Part shown: positions 54,410-63,468 of the stretch, piece by piece | How the letters are laid out: every line of letters begins with the position of its first letter | Position numbering within the stretch: the stretch's first letter is position 1 | Source: Streptomyces griseorubiginosus | GTDB lineage: Bacteria; Actinomycetota; Actinomycetes; Streptomycetales; Streptomycetaceae | Length of the DNA stretch: 64,000 nt | NCBI RefSeq assembly: GCF_001514195.1 | Contig: NZ_KQ948742.1 | Location: forward strand, 124,001-188,000 | Direction: 5' to 3' | The notes under the pieces: model-generated | Told to the model about the DNA's origin: nothing | Database searches by the model: none | What the model saw: only the letters and a program-made list of their open reading frames with translations | Position numbers and translations under genes: made by a program

Positions 54410-55492
54410 ATGGGTTCGGTTCGCGTAGCCGTCGTCGGCGTGGGCAACTGCGCCGCGTCGCTGGTTCAGGGAGTCGAGTACTACAAGGACGCCGACCCGG
54501 CGTCGAAGGTCCCCGGGCTGATGCATGTCCAGTTCGGCGACTACCACGTCCGTGACATCGAGTTCGTCGCGGCGTTCGACGTCGACGCGAAGAAGGTCGG
54601 TCTCGACCTCGCCGACGCCATCGGCGCCTCCGAGAACAACACCATCAAGATCTGCGACGTGCCGAACACCGGTGTGAAGGTCCGGCGGGGCCACACCCTC
54701 GACGGTCTCGGCAAGTACTACCGCGAGACCATCGAGGAGTCCGAGGCCGAGCCGGTCGACGTCGTCAAGGTCCTCAAGAAGAAGCAGGTCGACGTCCTCG
54801 TCTGCTACCTGCCGGTCGGCTCCGAGGAGGCGGCGAAGTTCTACGCCCAGTGCGCCATCGACGCCAAGGTCGCCTTCGTCAACGCCCTCCCGGTCTTCAT
54901 CGCCGGCACCAAGGAGTGGGCGGACAAGTTCACCGAGGCCGGCGTCCCGATCGTCGGCGACGACATCAAGTCCCAGGTCGGCGCCACCATCACGCACCGC
55001 GTCATGGCGAAGCTGTTCGAGGACCGGGGCGTCGTCCTGGACCGCACGATGCAGCTGAACGTCGGCGGCAACATGGACTTCAAGAACATGCTCGAGCGCG
55101 ACCGCCTCGAGTCGAAGAAGATCTCCAAGACGCAGGCCGTCACCTCCCAGATCCCCGACCGGGACCTCGGCGAGAAGAACGTCCACATCGGCCCGTCCGA
55201 CTACGTGGCCTGGCTCGACGACCGCAAGTGGGCCTACGTCCGCCTCGAGGGTCGCGCCTTCGGTGACGTCCCGCTGAACCTGGAGTACAAGCTCGAGGTC
55301 TGGGACTCCCCGAACTCCGCGGGTGTCATCATCGACGCCCTGCGCGCCGCGAAGATCGCCAAGGACCGCGGCATCGGCGGCCCCATCCTCTCGGCCTCCA
55401 GCTACTTCATGAAGTCCCCGCCGGTCCAGTACTTCGACGACGAGGCCCGCGAGAACGTCGAGAAGTTCATCAAGGGTGAGGTCGAGCGCTAA
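54410..55492 (+). CDS. ino1: Inositol-1-phosphate synthase
   Basis: 360 aa, prokaryotic MIPS. VAVVGVGNCAASLVQGVEYY is the NAD-binding GxGxx(A/G) motif; VGDDIKSQVGATITHR and NVGGNMDFKNMLERDRLESKKISK are the catalytic region. Converts glucose-6-phosphate to inositol-3-phosphate, needed for phosphatidylinositol and mycothiol. Lies behind a PadR regulator, 45 nt downstream of its stop. A terminator follows. Confidence 0.97.
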   Translation: MGSVRVAVVGVGNCAASLVQGVEYYKDADPASKVPGLMHVQFGDYHVRDIEFVAAFDVDAKKVGLDLADAIGASENNTIKICDVPNTGVKVRRGHTLDGLGKYYRETIEESEAEPVDVVKVLKKKQVDVLVCYLPVGSEEAAKFYAQCAIDAKVAFVNALPVFIAGTKEWADKFTEAGVPIVGDDIKSQVGATITHRVMAKLFEDRGVVLDRTMQLNVGGNMDFKNMLERDRLESKKISKTQAVTSQIPDRDLGEKNVHIGPSDYVAWLDDRKWAYVRLEGRAFGDVPLNLEYKLEVWDSPNSAGVIIDALRAAKIAKDRGIGGPILSASSYFMKSPPVQYFDDEARENVEKFIKGEVER

Positions 55493-55526
55493 GGCTCACT
55501 CAAAACGCTCCTGCCAGGGCTACAGA

Positions 55527-55556
55527 GGGTCCCCGGGTGGTATCGCCCGGGGACCC
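55527..55556 (+). terminator. Terminator after ino1
   Basis: GGGTCCCCGGG (55527-55537) and CCCGGGGACCC (55546-55556), an 11-bp perfect stem with an 8-nt loop, about 35 nt past the stop. Confidence 0.85.
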
Positions 55557-55580
55557 TCGCCGTATGTGAGGCTGTGCCCC

Positions 55581-56855
55581 ATGCCCGTCGTCCGCGATCT
55601 GCGTGTCCTGCTCCGCCTCCGGGACTTCCGGCGCCTGCTCTCCGTGCGCCTGCTCTCCCAGGGCGCGGACGGCGTCTACCAGATCGCTCTGGCCGCGTAC
55701 GTCGTCTTCTCCCCGGAGAAGCAGACCTCGGCCGCCTCGATCGCCTCCGCCATGGCGGTCCTGCTGCTCCCCTACTCCTTGGTCGGCCCGTTCGCCGGTG
55801 TACTCCTGGACCGCTGGCGCCGCCGTCAGGTCTTCCTCTACGGCAACCTCGTGCGCGCCCTGCTGGCGTCGGCGACGGCCGTCCTGATCCTCGGCGACGT
55901 CCCGGACTGGCTCTTCTATGTCTCCGCCCTGTGTGTCACCGCGGTCAACCGCTTCGTCCTGTCAGGCCTGTCCGCGGCACTGCCCCGAGTCGTCGACGAC
56001 GAGCGACTGGTGATCGCCAACTCCCTTTCCCCGACCGCCGGAACGCTCGCCGCGACCGCGGGCGGCGGACTCGCCTTCGCCGTACGGCTCCTGGCCGGCG
56101 ACTCCGACGCGGCCGTGGTGCTGCTCGGTGCCGGGCTCTACCTGTGCGGCGCCCTGGCCGCCCTGCGAATGCCGCCCGAACTGCTGGGCCCTGAACCCGA
56201 GTTGATCCAGACGCGTCTGGGCACCGCGCTGGCCGGCACCGCACGCGACCTGATCGCCGGTGTACGGCATCTGGCCGCACCCGCACGCCGGTCCGCTGCC
56301 CGGGCGCTCGGCGCGATGTCCCTCATGCGGTTCTGCTACGGCGCTCTGCTCGTCATGGTGTTGATGCTCTGCCGGTACACCCTGACGTCCGATCCCAGTG
56401 ACGGACTGGCCCTGTTGGGGCTCGCGTTGGGGGTATCGGCGGCCGGGTTCTTCGTCGCCGCCGTCATCACGCCCTGGGCGGCCGGCAGGCTCGGACCCGA
56501 ACGCTGGATCGTCGTGTGCGCGGCCGCTGCCGCGGTCCTGGAGCCCGCTCTCGGGCTTTCTTTCGCCACCGTGCCCATGCTCATCGCGGCGTTCGTCCTT
56601 GGCCTGGTCACTCAAGGCGCGAAGATCGCCACGGACACGATCGTGCAGTCCGCCGTCGACGACGGATTCCGAGGACGGATCTTCTCCGTCTACGACGTGC
56701 TGTTCAACATCGCCTTCGTGGGCGCCGCAGCTGTGGCCGCGCTGATGCTGCCGCCGGACGGGCGTTCGGACATTCTTGTGATCGCTGTCGCCGTCGTCTA
56801 CGGGGCGGTCGCTGTGGCGATGGCGAAAGATCGGCGAGTGACGGCGGACCGATGA
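55581..56855 (+). CDS. MFS transporter
   Basis: 424 aa, 12 membrane helices. FRRLLSVRLLSQGADGVYQIALAAYVVF is helix 1 and the LLDRWRRRQVFL loop is the intracellular motif of the enterobactin/macrolide (MefA-like) efflux group. The substrate is unknown. ATG 55581; no clear Shine-Dalgarno. Convergent with the CCA-adding enzyme gene. Confidence 0.9.
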   Translation: MPVVRDLRVLLRLRDFRRLLSVRLLSQGADGVYQIALAAYVVFSPEKQTSAASIASAMAVLLLPYSLVGPFAGVLLDRWRRRQVFLYGNLVRALLASATAVLILGDVPDWLFYVSALCVTAVNRFVLSGLSAALPRVVDDERLVIANSLSPTAGTLAATAGGGLAFAVRLLAGDSDAAVVLLGAGLYLCGALAALRMPPELLGPEPELIQTRLGTALAGTARDLIAGVRHLAAPARRSAARALGAMSLMRFCYGALLVMVLMLCRYTLTSDPSDGLALLGLALGVSAAGFFVAAVITPWAAGRLGPERWIVVCAAAAAVLEPALGLSFATVPMLIAAFVLGLVTQGAKIATDTIVQSAVDDGFRGRIFSVYDVLFNIAFVGAAAVAALMLPPDGRSDILVIAVAVVYGAVAVAMAKDRRVTADR

Positions 56856-56864
56856 CGGGCGATG

Positions 56865-56878
56865 TTTCACGTGAAACA
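56865..56878. other. parS site (perfect)
   Basis: GTTTCACGTGAAAC ten nt after the MFS stop codon; 39 nt from the next copy, start to start. Confidence 0.93.
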
Positions 56879-56894
56879 CCGCCCGGTCGCTGCC

Positions 56895-56926
56895 CGGGGT
56901 CATGTTTCACGTGAAACATGACCCCG
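56895..56926. terminator. Bidirectional palindrome with a perfect parS at its centre
   Basis: CGGGGTCAT and ATGACCCCG flank GTTTCACGTGAAAC to give a perfect 32-nt palindrome between two convergent genes, where both need a terminator. Confidence 0.7.
56904..56917. other. parS site (perfect)
   Basis: GTTTCACGTGAAAC at the centre of the 32-nt palindrome between the MFS and CCA genes. Confidence 0.93.
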
Positions 56927-56935
56927 TTCCCCGCC

Positions 56936-58378
56936 TCAGCTCTGCTCGGCCCACCAAGCCTTGAGTGCGGAAACCGCCTCGTCGTGACCCATCGGCCCGT
57001 GCTCCAGCCGAAGCTCCAGCATGTGCTTGTACGCGCGACCCACGGCAGGGCCCGGGCCCACATCTAGGATCTTCATGATCTGGTTGCCGTCCAGATCGGG
57101 CCTGATCGAGTCCAGTTCCTCCTGCTCCTGAAGCTGGGCGATCCGCTCCTCCAGCCCGTCGTACGCGCGGGACAGTGCCGCCGCCTTGCGCTTGTTACGG
57201 GTCGTGCAGTCCGAGCGGGTCAGCTTGTGAAGCCGGTCGAGCAGCGGCCCGGCATCCCGCACATAGCGGCGAACCGCGGAGTCGGTCCACTCTCCAGTGC
57301 CGTATCCGTGGAAGCGCAGATGGAGTTCGACGAGCCGGGAGACGTCCTTCACCAGGTCGTTGGAGTACTTGAGCGCCGTCATCCGCTTCTTGGTCATCTT
57401 CGCTCCGACCACCTCATGGTGATGGAACGAAACCCGGCCGTCCTTCTCGAACCGCCGCGTGCGCGGCTTGCCGATGTCATGAAGCAGGGCGGCCAGACGG
57501 AGCGTGAGGTCGGGCCCCTCCTTCTCCAGTGCGATGGCCTGCTCAAGAACGATCAGCGTGTGTTCGTAGACGTCCTTGTGCCGGTGGTGCTCGTCGCTCT
57601 CCAGGCGCAGGGCGGGCAGCTCGGGGAGCACGTACTCGGCCAGTCCGGTGTCGACGAGCAGCGCCAAGCCCTTGCGCGGGTGCGCGGACAGGATGAGCTT
57701 GTTCAACTCGTCCCGGACACGCTCGGCGGAGACGATCTCGATGCGCCCGGACATCTCCTTCATGGCCGCCACGACCTCGGGGGCCACCTCGAAGTCGAGC
57801 TGGGCCGCAAAGCGGGCCGCGCGCATCATCCGCAGCGGATCGTCGGAGAACGACTCCTCGGGGGTGCCCGGCGTGCGCAGTACCCGTGCCGCGAGATCTT
57901 CGAGACCGCCGTGCGGGTCGATGAACTTCGCCTCAGCGAGGGCGTACGCCATCGCGTTCACCGTGAAGTCCCGACGGACGAGGTCCTGCTCGATGGAGTC
58001 GCCGTACGCCACCTCGGGCTTGCGGGAGGTCCGGTCGTAGGCCTCGGACCGGTAGGTGGTCACCTCCACCTGGTAGCCGTCCTTCTGCGCCCCGACCGTG
58101 CCGAAGGCGATCCCGACCTCCCAGACGGAGTCCGCCCACTTCCTGAGGATCTTCAGTACATCCTGGGGGCGGGCGTCGGTCGTGAAGTCGAGGTCGTTGT
58201 CCGGCCGGCCCAGCAACGCGTCCCGGACCGGCCCTCCGACCAGCGCCAGGGAGAACCCGGCGTCCTGGAAGCGGCGAGCCAGGTCGGTGGCGACCGGAGG
58301 GAATCGCAGCAGTTCGTTCACCGTGCTGCCATGCTCCTGGCTGAGGACATTGAGGTGGGATTCGTCGGCGTTCGGCAC
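56936..58378 (-). CDS. CCA tRNA nucleotidyltransferase
   Basis: 480 aa, class II type. The nucleotidyltransferase motif is LVGGPVRDALLGRPDNDLDFTT; the neck domain has VRRDFTVNAMAYAL and DPLRMMRAARFAAQL; the C-terminal half holds an HD domain (LLHDIGKPRTR) with a phosphohydrolase-like His/Asp pair. It adds or repairs the 3' CCA of tRNAs; actinobacterial members may be a pair of CC- and A-adding enzymes, so polyA or A-adding activity alone is possible. GTG 58378 lacks a Shine-Dalgarno and could be leaderless. Confidence 0.93.
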   Translation of the reverse strand: MPNADESHLNVLSQEHGSTVNELLRFPPVATDLARRFQDAGFSLALVGGPVRDALLGRPDNDLDFTTDARPQDVLKILRKWADSVWEVGIAFGTVGAQKDGYQVEVTTYRSEAYDRTSRKPEVAYGDSIEQDLVRRDFTVNAMAYALAEAKFIDPHGGLEDLAARVLRTPGTPEESFSDDPLRMMRAARFAAQLDFEVAPEVVAAMKEMSGRIEIVSAERVRDELNKLILSAHPRKGLALLVDTGLAEYVLPELPALRLESDEHHRHKDVYEHTLIVLEQAIALEKEGPDLTLRLAALLHDIGKPRTRRFEKDGRVSFHHHEVVGAKMTKKRMTALKYSNDLVKDVSRLVELHLRFHGYGTGEWTDSAVRRYVRDAGPLLDRLHKLTRSDCTTRNKRKAAALSRAYDGLEERIAQLQEQEELDSIRPDLDGNQIMKILDVGPGPAVGRAYKHMLELRLEHGPMGHDEAVSALKAWWAEQS

Positions 58379-58634
58379 AACAGAAGAGGGTACGTGGCCG
58401 CGGCGGCCCGGAGCGCCTCCATTAAACGTGCACAGACCCGCCACCCGAACCTGCACAAGGTCTGCTCCGGAGATCACGGTCGCACTTCTCTTTATACGTG
58501 CACATTCAGGACAGTGCGGCCGTGTCTCCCGATCTTGTGGAGCGGTCCGCGGCACTTCCCCTCAGCGCGCATCGTTACCATGCGTGGACGCACATTCCGA
58601 CGACCACTGACGACGACTAGGGACGGGCGAGCGC

Positions 58635-61007
58635 GTGGCCGAGGCGGCAGACTTCCAGGGGACCAGTCCCTCACCTGCCCGCCGCTGGCTGCGGCGCACC
58701 GGGGCCCTGCTGGCAGGGGTTCCGCTGCTGGCCGGCCTGTGCCAGCTTCCCGCCGCCTCACAGGCCCAGGCCGCCGACGACTCCGGCTCGGTGGCCGTCG
58801 CCATCGACACCCTCAGCCCCAGCGCGCCTACGGACGGTGACACCGTCACCGTCTCGGGGACCGTGACCAACAACGGCAAGCAAGCCGTCACCTCCGCGCA
58901 TGTGGACCTGGGGGTGGGTCCCGAGCTGACCACCCGCTCGTCGATCGACCAGGTCACCCAGGACAGCGACTCCCTCCAGGGCCCGACGGGATCCGAGGTC
59001 GGCGGCAAGTACGTCGCGAAGTTCCCCAAGCTGACCCCGGGCGTCGCCCAGCCCTTCTCCCTCACCGTCCCGGTCGACGAGCTGGACCTCGGCGATGCCG
59101 GCGTCTACCAGCTCGCCGTCTCCCTCTCGGGCAAGACGGCCGCACAGCCCTGGGACCGTGTGCTCGGCGTCCAGCGGACGTTCCTGCCCTGGCAGGACGA
59201 CGAGGCGGACCCGAAGACGAAGACGACCTTCCTGTGGCCGCTGATCTCCAACGTCCACATGACGGCGGAGACCGGTGCCAACGCGCAGCAGACGCCGGTC
59301 TTCCTCAATGACGACCTCGCGAAGGAGATCTCGGCCGGCGGCCGACTGGACCAGATGCTGTCGTTGGGCGAGGAACTCGACGTCACCTGGGTGATCGACC
59401 CCGATCTCCTGGCCTCCGTCGACGCGATGACCGGCCGCTACGAGGTACAGGGCCCGGGCGACACCACCACGCCAGGCACCCAGCAGGCGGTTGCCAAGCA
59501 GTGGCTGGCGAGGCTCCAGAAAGCGGTCGAGGGCCAGGAGGTCGTCGCGCTGCCCTTCGCCGACCCCGACCTCGCCTCCCTGGCCCACAACGGAACGAGC
59601 GTCACCGGTTCGCTCAGCCACCTCGACGAGGCAACCGATGTCGCGGTCACCACGGTGAAGACCGTGCTCCACGTGACACCGAGCAGTGACTTCGCCTGGC
59701 CCGTGAACGGCGCGGTCGACCCCTCGATCGTCAAGGTCGCCACCTCCGCCGGCGCCGACAAGGTGATCGCGCGCAGCGACAGTCTCCAGGAGACCGGTGG
59801 CCTGTCGTACACGCCGTCCGCCGCCCGTCCCATCGGTGGCGGCACCACGGCGGTCGTCGCGGACGCACGGCTGTCGACGGCGTTCCAGGGCGACCTGACG
59901 AGGGCTTCCTCCGCGACGCTCGCCGTCCAGCGGTTCCTCGCCCAGAGCCTCACTCTCGGACTCCAGACGAACAAGCAGCGCAGCGTCGTCGTCGCCCCGC
60001 AGCGGATGCCCACAGCGAGCCAGGCCGCCGCCATGGCCGAGGCGATCAGCGCGCTCCAGAGCGGGAACTGGTCCGAGCCGCAGAAGCTCACCGCGGCGGC
60101 CGCGGCCAAGCCCGACCCGGGCGCCACCACCAAGGTGCCCCCGGCCTCCGCCTATCCCCGCTCGCTGCGCAAGCAGGAACTCTCGAAGGCGGCCTTCCAG
60201 CAGATCGCCGGCACCCAGGGCAAGCTCGACAACCTCAGGGTGATCCTCTCCGACCAGTCCCGCGTCGTGACCCCCTTCGGGCGGGCCATGAACCGCGAGA
60301 TGTCCACGTCATGGCGGGGCCGTGCCGACGAGGCGAGCAGTTTCTGCAACGACGTCGAGTCCTACCTCGACAGGCTGACCTCCCAGGTCAGCCTGATCGA
60401 CAAGTCGGAGACCAAGCTCTCCGGCCGCAGCGCCACCATCCCCGTGACCGTCCAGAACAACCTGGTCCAGGGAGTGGAGCACCTGAGGCTGCGGCTGACC
60501 TCGCTGAGCCCGAACCGGCTCGAGATCGGTGGCTCCTCCTACGACGAGCAGCCCGTCGAGGTCTCCGGCGGCCACAGCCAGACGGTGAAGTTCACCACCA
60601 CCGCCAACGCCAACGGCCAGTCCTCGGTGATCGCCCAGCTGTACACCGAGGACGGCCAGCCGTACGGCAACGCGGTCCGGTTCGACGTACGGGTCACGGA
60701 GTTCACCGCCACCGTGATGCTGGTCATCGGCGGCGGAGTCCTGCTGCTGGTACTGGCAGGATTCCGCATGTACACCCAGCGCAAGCGGGCGGCCGCCCGT
60801 GAGGCCGAGCAGAACAGCCCGGACGACGAGACGGGCGAGGCCGCCGACGGGCCGGAGAACCCCGAGGGCCCCGAGGACCGTCTCACCAAGGAGTCCGGCA
60901 CCGCCGGGCCCGGGGCGGACGGCCCCGAGCAGCCGAGTGACCTGACAGCGGACACCGCAGCGGAAAGCGCCGACCCGTCCGGCACGGGTGAGAGAGTGGA
61001 CCGTTGA
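58635..61007 (+). CDS. DUF6049-like secreted, C-terminally anchored protein
   Basis: 790 aa. A signal peptide (about residues 18-46, RRTGALLAGVPLLAGL then AQA) leads to a large extracytoplasmic part with an N-terminal beta-sandwich (IDTLSPSAPTDGDTVTVSGTV). A C-terminal helix near residue 700 (VMLVIGGGVLLLVLAG) and a Glu/Asp/Pro-rich cytoplasmic tail follow. GTG 58635. The next gene is murJ, 44 nt away, and this order is conserved in actinobacteria, so it may serve lipid II export or the wall. Confidence 0.85.
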   Translation: MAEAADFQGTSPSPARRWLRRTGALLAGVPLLAGLCQLPAASQAQAADDSGSVAVAIDTLSPSAPTDGDTVTVSGTVTNNGKQAVTSAHVDLGVGPELTTRSSIDQVTQDSDSLQGPTGSEVGGKYVAKFPKLTPGVAQPFSLTVPVDELDLGDAGVYQLAVSLSGKTAAQPWDRVLGVQRTFLPWQDDEADPKTKTTFLWPLISNVHMTAETGANAQQTPVFLNDDLAKEISAGGRLDQMLSLGEELDVTWVIDPDLLASVDAMTGRYEVQGPGDTTTPGTQQAVAKQWLARLQKAVEGQEVVALPFADPDLASLAHNGTSVTGSLSHLDEATDVAVTTVKTVLHVTPSSDFAWPVNGAVDPSIVKVATSAGADKVIARSDSLQETGGLSYTPSAARPIGGGTTAVVADARLSTAFQGDLTRASSATLAVQRFLAQSLTLGLQTNKQRSVVVAPQRMPTASQAAAMAEAISALQSGNWSEPQKLTAAAAAKPDPGATTKVPPASAYPRSLRKQELSKAAFQQIAGTQGKLDNLRVILSDQSRVVTPFGRAMNREMSTSWRGRADEASSFCNDVESYLDRLTSQVSLIDKSETKLSGRSATIPVTVQNNLVQGVEHLRLRLTSLSPNRLEIGGSSYDEQPVEVSGGHSQTVKFTTTANANGQSSVIAQLYTEDGQPYGNAVRFDVRVTEFTATVMLVIGGGVLLLVLAGFRMYTQRKRAAAREAEQNSPDDETGEAADGPENPEGPEDRLTKESGTAGPGADGPEQPSDLTADTAAESADPSGTGERVDR

Positions 61008-61051
61008 GGATGTCGTGGCCGGTGGGCCCGGGACGATGAGGTGGGGTAACC

Positions 61052-63349
61052 ATGAACGCGCCGTACGAGGGTGACAGCCAGGGCGCGGGCAGCTCGGGTC
61101 GCCCCGAGGGCCCGCCGCCCGAGCACGGCCAGGTGCCGCCGCAGTCACCCGCGGACATGTACGTCCAGGACGCCTACGACCAGGACCCCTACCGGGGCCA
61201 GGACCTCCACACCCAGGACCCGGTCGCCGAGGCCCTCTACGACCGTGCCGCACACCCCCCGCCGCCGCCCGGCACCTACCCTCCTCAGCAGCCCCTGTAC
61301 GCGCAGCCGCCCCAGTCCCCCTACGCCCCCGACCCCCAGGTCTGGGCGCAGACCCCGGCGCCCGAGCCGGAGGGGCCGACGCAGTTCCTGCCGTACGGCG
61401 ACAACCCGCGCACGACCCAGTTCGTGGGCGTCGACGACCTGGTCACCGAGGCCGGCGAGGAACGCCACGAGCCGGACGCCTTCGCGCACCTCTTCCGCGA
61501 CCAGCAGCAGGGCGGCGGCCGCCCGACGGATCCCCCGTCGGTGCCTGGACCGGCGCCTGCTCCCGGAGCGCCGTCGCAGGTCCCGCAGTTCCAGGCGTCT
61601 GCCGCGCCCGGCCCCGCGGCCGAGGAGACGATGAACCTCGGTACCGCCCCGGCCTTGGCCGAGACGGCCTCCGCCGCCACGGTGGCTCCAGCCGCTCCTG
61701 CCGCTCCCGCCAAGAAGGGCGGGAAGGCCACCGGCCTGCTCAAGTCGAGCGCCGTGATGGCGGCCGGCACGATGGTCTCCCGGCTCACCGGCTTCGTGCG
61801 CTCGGCGCTGATCGTGTCGGCGCTGGGCACCGCCTTCCTGGGCGACTCCTTCCAGGTGGCCTACCAGCTGCCGACCATGATCTACATCCTCACCGTCGGC
61901 GGCGGTCTGAACTCCGTCTTCGTACCGCAGCTCGTACGCGCCATGAAGGAGGACGACGACGGCGGTGAGGCGTTCGCGAACCGGCTCCTGACGCTCGTGA
62001 TGGTGGCCCTCGCCGCTCTCACCGCCATCACGATGTTCGCGGCGCCGCTGCTGGTGCGCGCGCTCTCGAACTCGGTGGCGTCCAATCCGGCGGCCAATGA
62101 CGTGGCCATCACCTTCACCCGTTACTTCCTGCCCTCGATCTTCTTCATGGGCATCCACGTGGTGATGGGCCAGATCCTCAACGCACGCGGCAAGTTCGGC
62201 GCGATGATGTGGACTCCGGTCCTCAACAACATCGTCATCATCGTGACGCTCGCGACGTTCCTGTGGGTCTACGGCACCGCCAAGCACTCCGGCATGAGCG
62301 TCACCTCCATCCCGCCGGAGGGGCAGCGGCTGCTCGGCGTGGGCATCCTGCTGGGTCTCGTGGTGCAGGCCCTCGCGATGATCCCGTATCTGCGCGAGAC
62401 CGGTTTCCGACTGCGGCTGCGCTTCGACTGGAAGGGCCACGGCCTGGGCAAGGCCGCGATGCTCGCCAAGTGGACCATCCTGTTCGTCCTCGCCAACCAG
62501 GCCGGCGCGCTCGTCGTCACCCAGCTCGCCACCGCCGCCGTCGCCGACACCAAGATCGCCGGCACGGGCTTCAGCGCCTACGCGAACGCCCAGCTGATCT
62601 GGGGGCTCCCGCAGGCAATCATCACCGTCTCGCTGATGGCCGCCCTGCTGCCGCGCATCTCGCGCTCGGCCGCCGAGGACGACGCAGGCGCGGTGCGCGA
62701 CGACATCTCCCAGGGCCTGCGCACGACAGCGGTCGCGATCGTGCCGATCGCCTTCGGCTTCCTGTCCCTCGGCATCCCCATGTGCACGCTCATCTTCGGC
62801 TCGTCGGGCACCGGTGGGGCCACGAACATGGGTTACATGCTGATGGCCTTCGGCCTCGGCCTGATCCCGTACTCGGTCCAGTACGTCGTCCTGCGTGCCT
62901 TCTACGCCTACGAGGACACCCGGACGCCGTTCTACAACACCGTCATCGTGGCAGCCGTCAACGCCGCTGCCTCTGCCGTCTGTTACGCCGTCCTGCCGCC
63001 TCGCTGGGCCGTGGCCGGCATGGCCGCCGCCTATGGTCTGGCGTACGCCATCGGCGTGGGCGTGGCCTGGCGCCGCCTGAGCAAGCGCCTCGGCGGCGAC
63101 CTGGACGGCAAGCGGGTCCTGCGGACCTACGCCCGGCTCTGCATCGCCTCCGTCCCGGCCGCCCTGCTCAGCGGCGCGGCCTGCTACGGCATTGCCCACA
63201 CCCTCGGTCAGGGCGTGGTCGGTTCGTTCGCCGCGCTGATCGTGGGCGGGGCCGTCCTGCTCGGGATCTTCTTCGTCGCGGCACGCAAGATGCGCATCGA
63301 GGAGTTGAACTCCCTGGTCGGCATGGTCCGGGGGCGTCTGGGGCGCTGA
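61052..63349 (+). CDS. murJ: Lipid II flippase MurJ (MviN)
   Basis: 765 aa. A ~225-residue cytoplasmic N-tail rich in Pro, Gln and Ala precedes the 14-helix MOP-family core (SSAVMAAGTMVSRLTGFVRSAL). Key basic residues of the transport cavity include Arg in VSRLTGFVRS. It moves lipid II across the membrane. In mycobacteria MviN is fused to a pseudokinase domain; here the C-terminus ends soon after the last helix (RIEELNSLVGMVRGRLGR), and a separate kinase-like gene follows. Confidence 0.95.
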   Translation: MNAPYEGDSQGAGSSGRPEGPPPEHGQVPPQSPADMYVQDAYDQDPYRGQDLHTQDPVAEALYDRAAHPPPPPGTYPPQQPLYAQPPQSPYAPDPQVWAQTPAPEPEGPTQFLPYGDNPRTTQFVGVDDLVTEAGEERHEPDAFAHLFRDQQQGGGRPTDPPSVPGPAPAPGAPSQVPQFQASAAPGPAAEETMNLGTAPALAETASAATVAPAAPAAPAKKGGKATGLLKSSAVMAAGTMVSRLTGFVRSALIVSALGTAFLGDSFQVAYQLPTMIYILTVGGGLNSVFVPQLVRAMKEDDDGGEAFANRLLTLVMVALAALTAITMFAAPLLVRALSNSVASNPAANDVAITFTRYFLPSIFFMGIHVVMGQILNARGKFGAMMWTPVLNNIVIIVTLATFLWVYGTAKHSGMSVTSIPPEGQRLLGVGILLGLVVQALAMIPYLRETGFRLRLRFDWKGHGLGKAAMLAKWTILFVLANQAGALVVTQLATAAVADTKIAGTGFSAYANAQLIWGLPQAIITVSLMAALLPRISRSAAEDDAGAVRDDISQGLRTTAVAIVPIAFGFLSLGIPMCTLIFGSSGTGGATNMGYMLMAFGLGLIPYSVQYVVLRAFYAYEDTRTPFYNTVIVAAVNAAASAVCYAVLPPRWAVAGMAAAYGLAYAIGVGVAWRRLSKRLGGDLDGKRVLRTYARLCIASVPAALLSGAACYGIAHTLGQGVVGSFAALIVGGAVLLGIFFVAARKMRIEELNSLVGMVRGRLGR

Positions 63350-63468
63350 GCCGGGGGTACGCGCACAACCATCGTCCGCCATCGTGTGTCGTGCATAGCG
63401 GCGGACTGTGGGCACAATTGGATTCTGCGTCGCACGGCGCGCAATGAATGGGGAGGCAGGGAACGACG

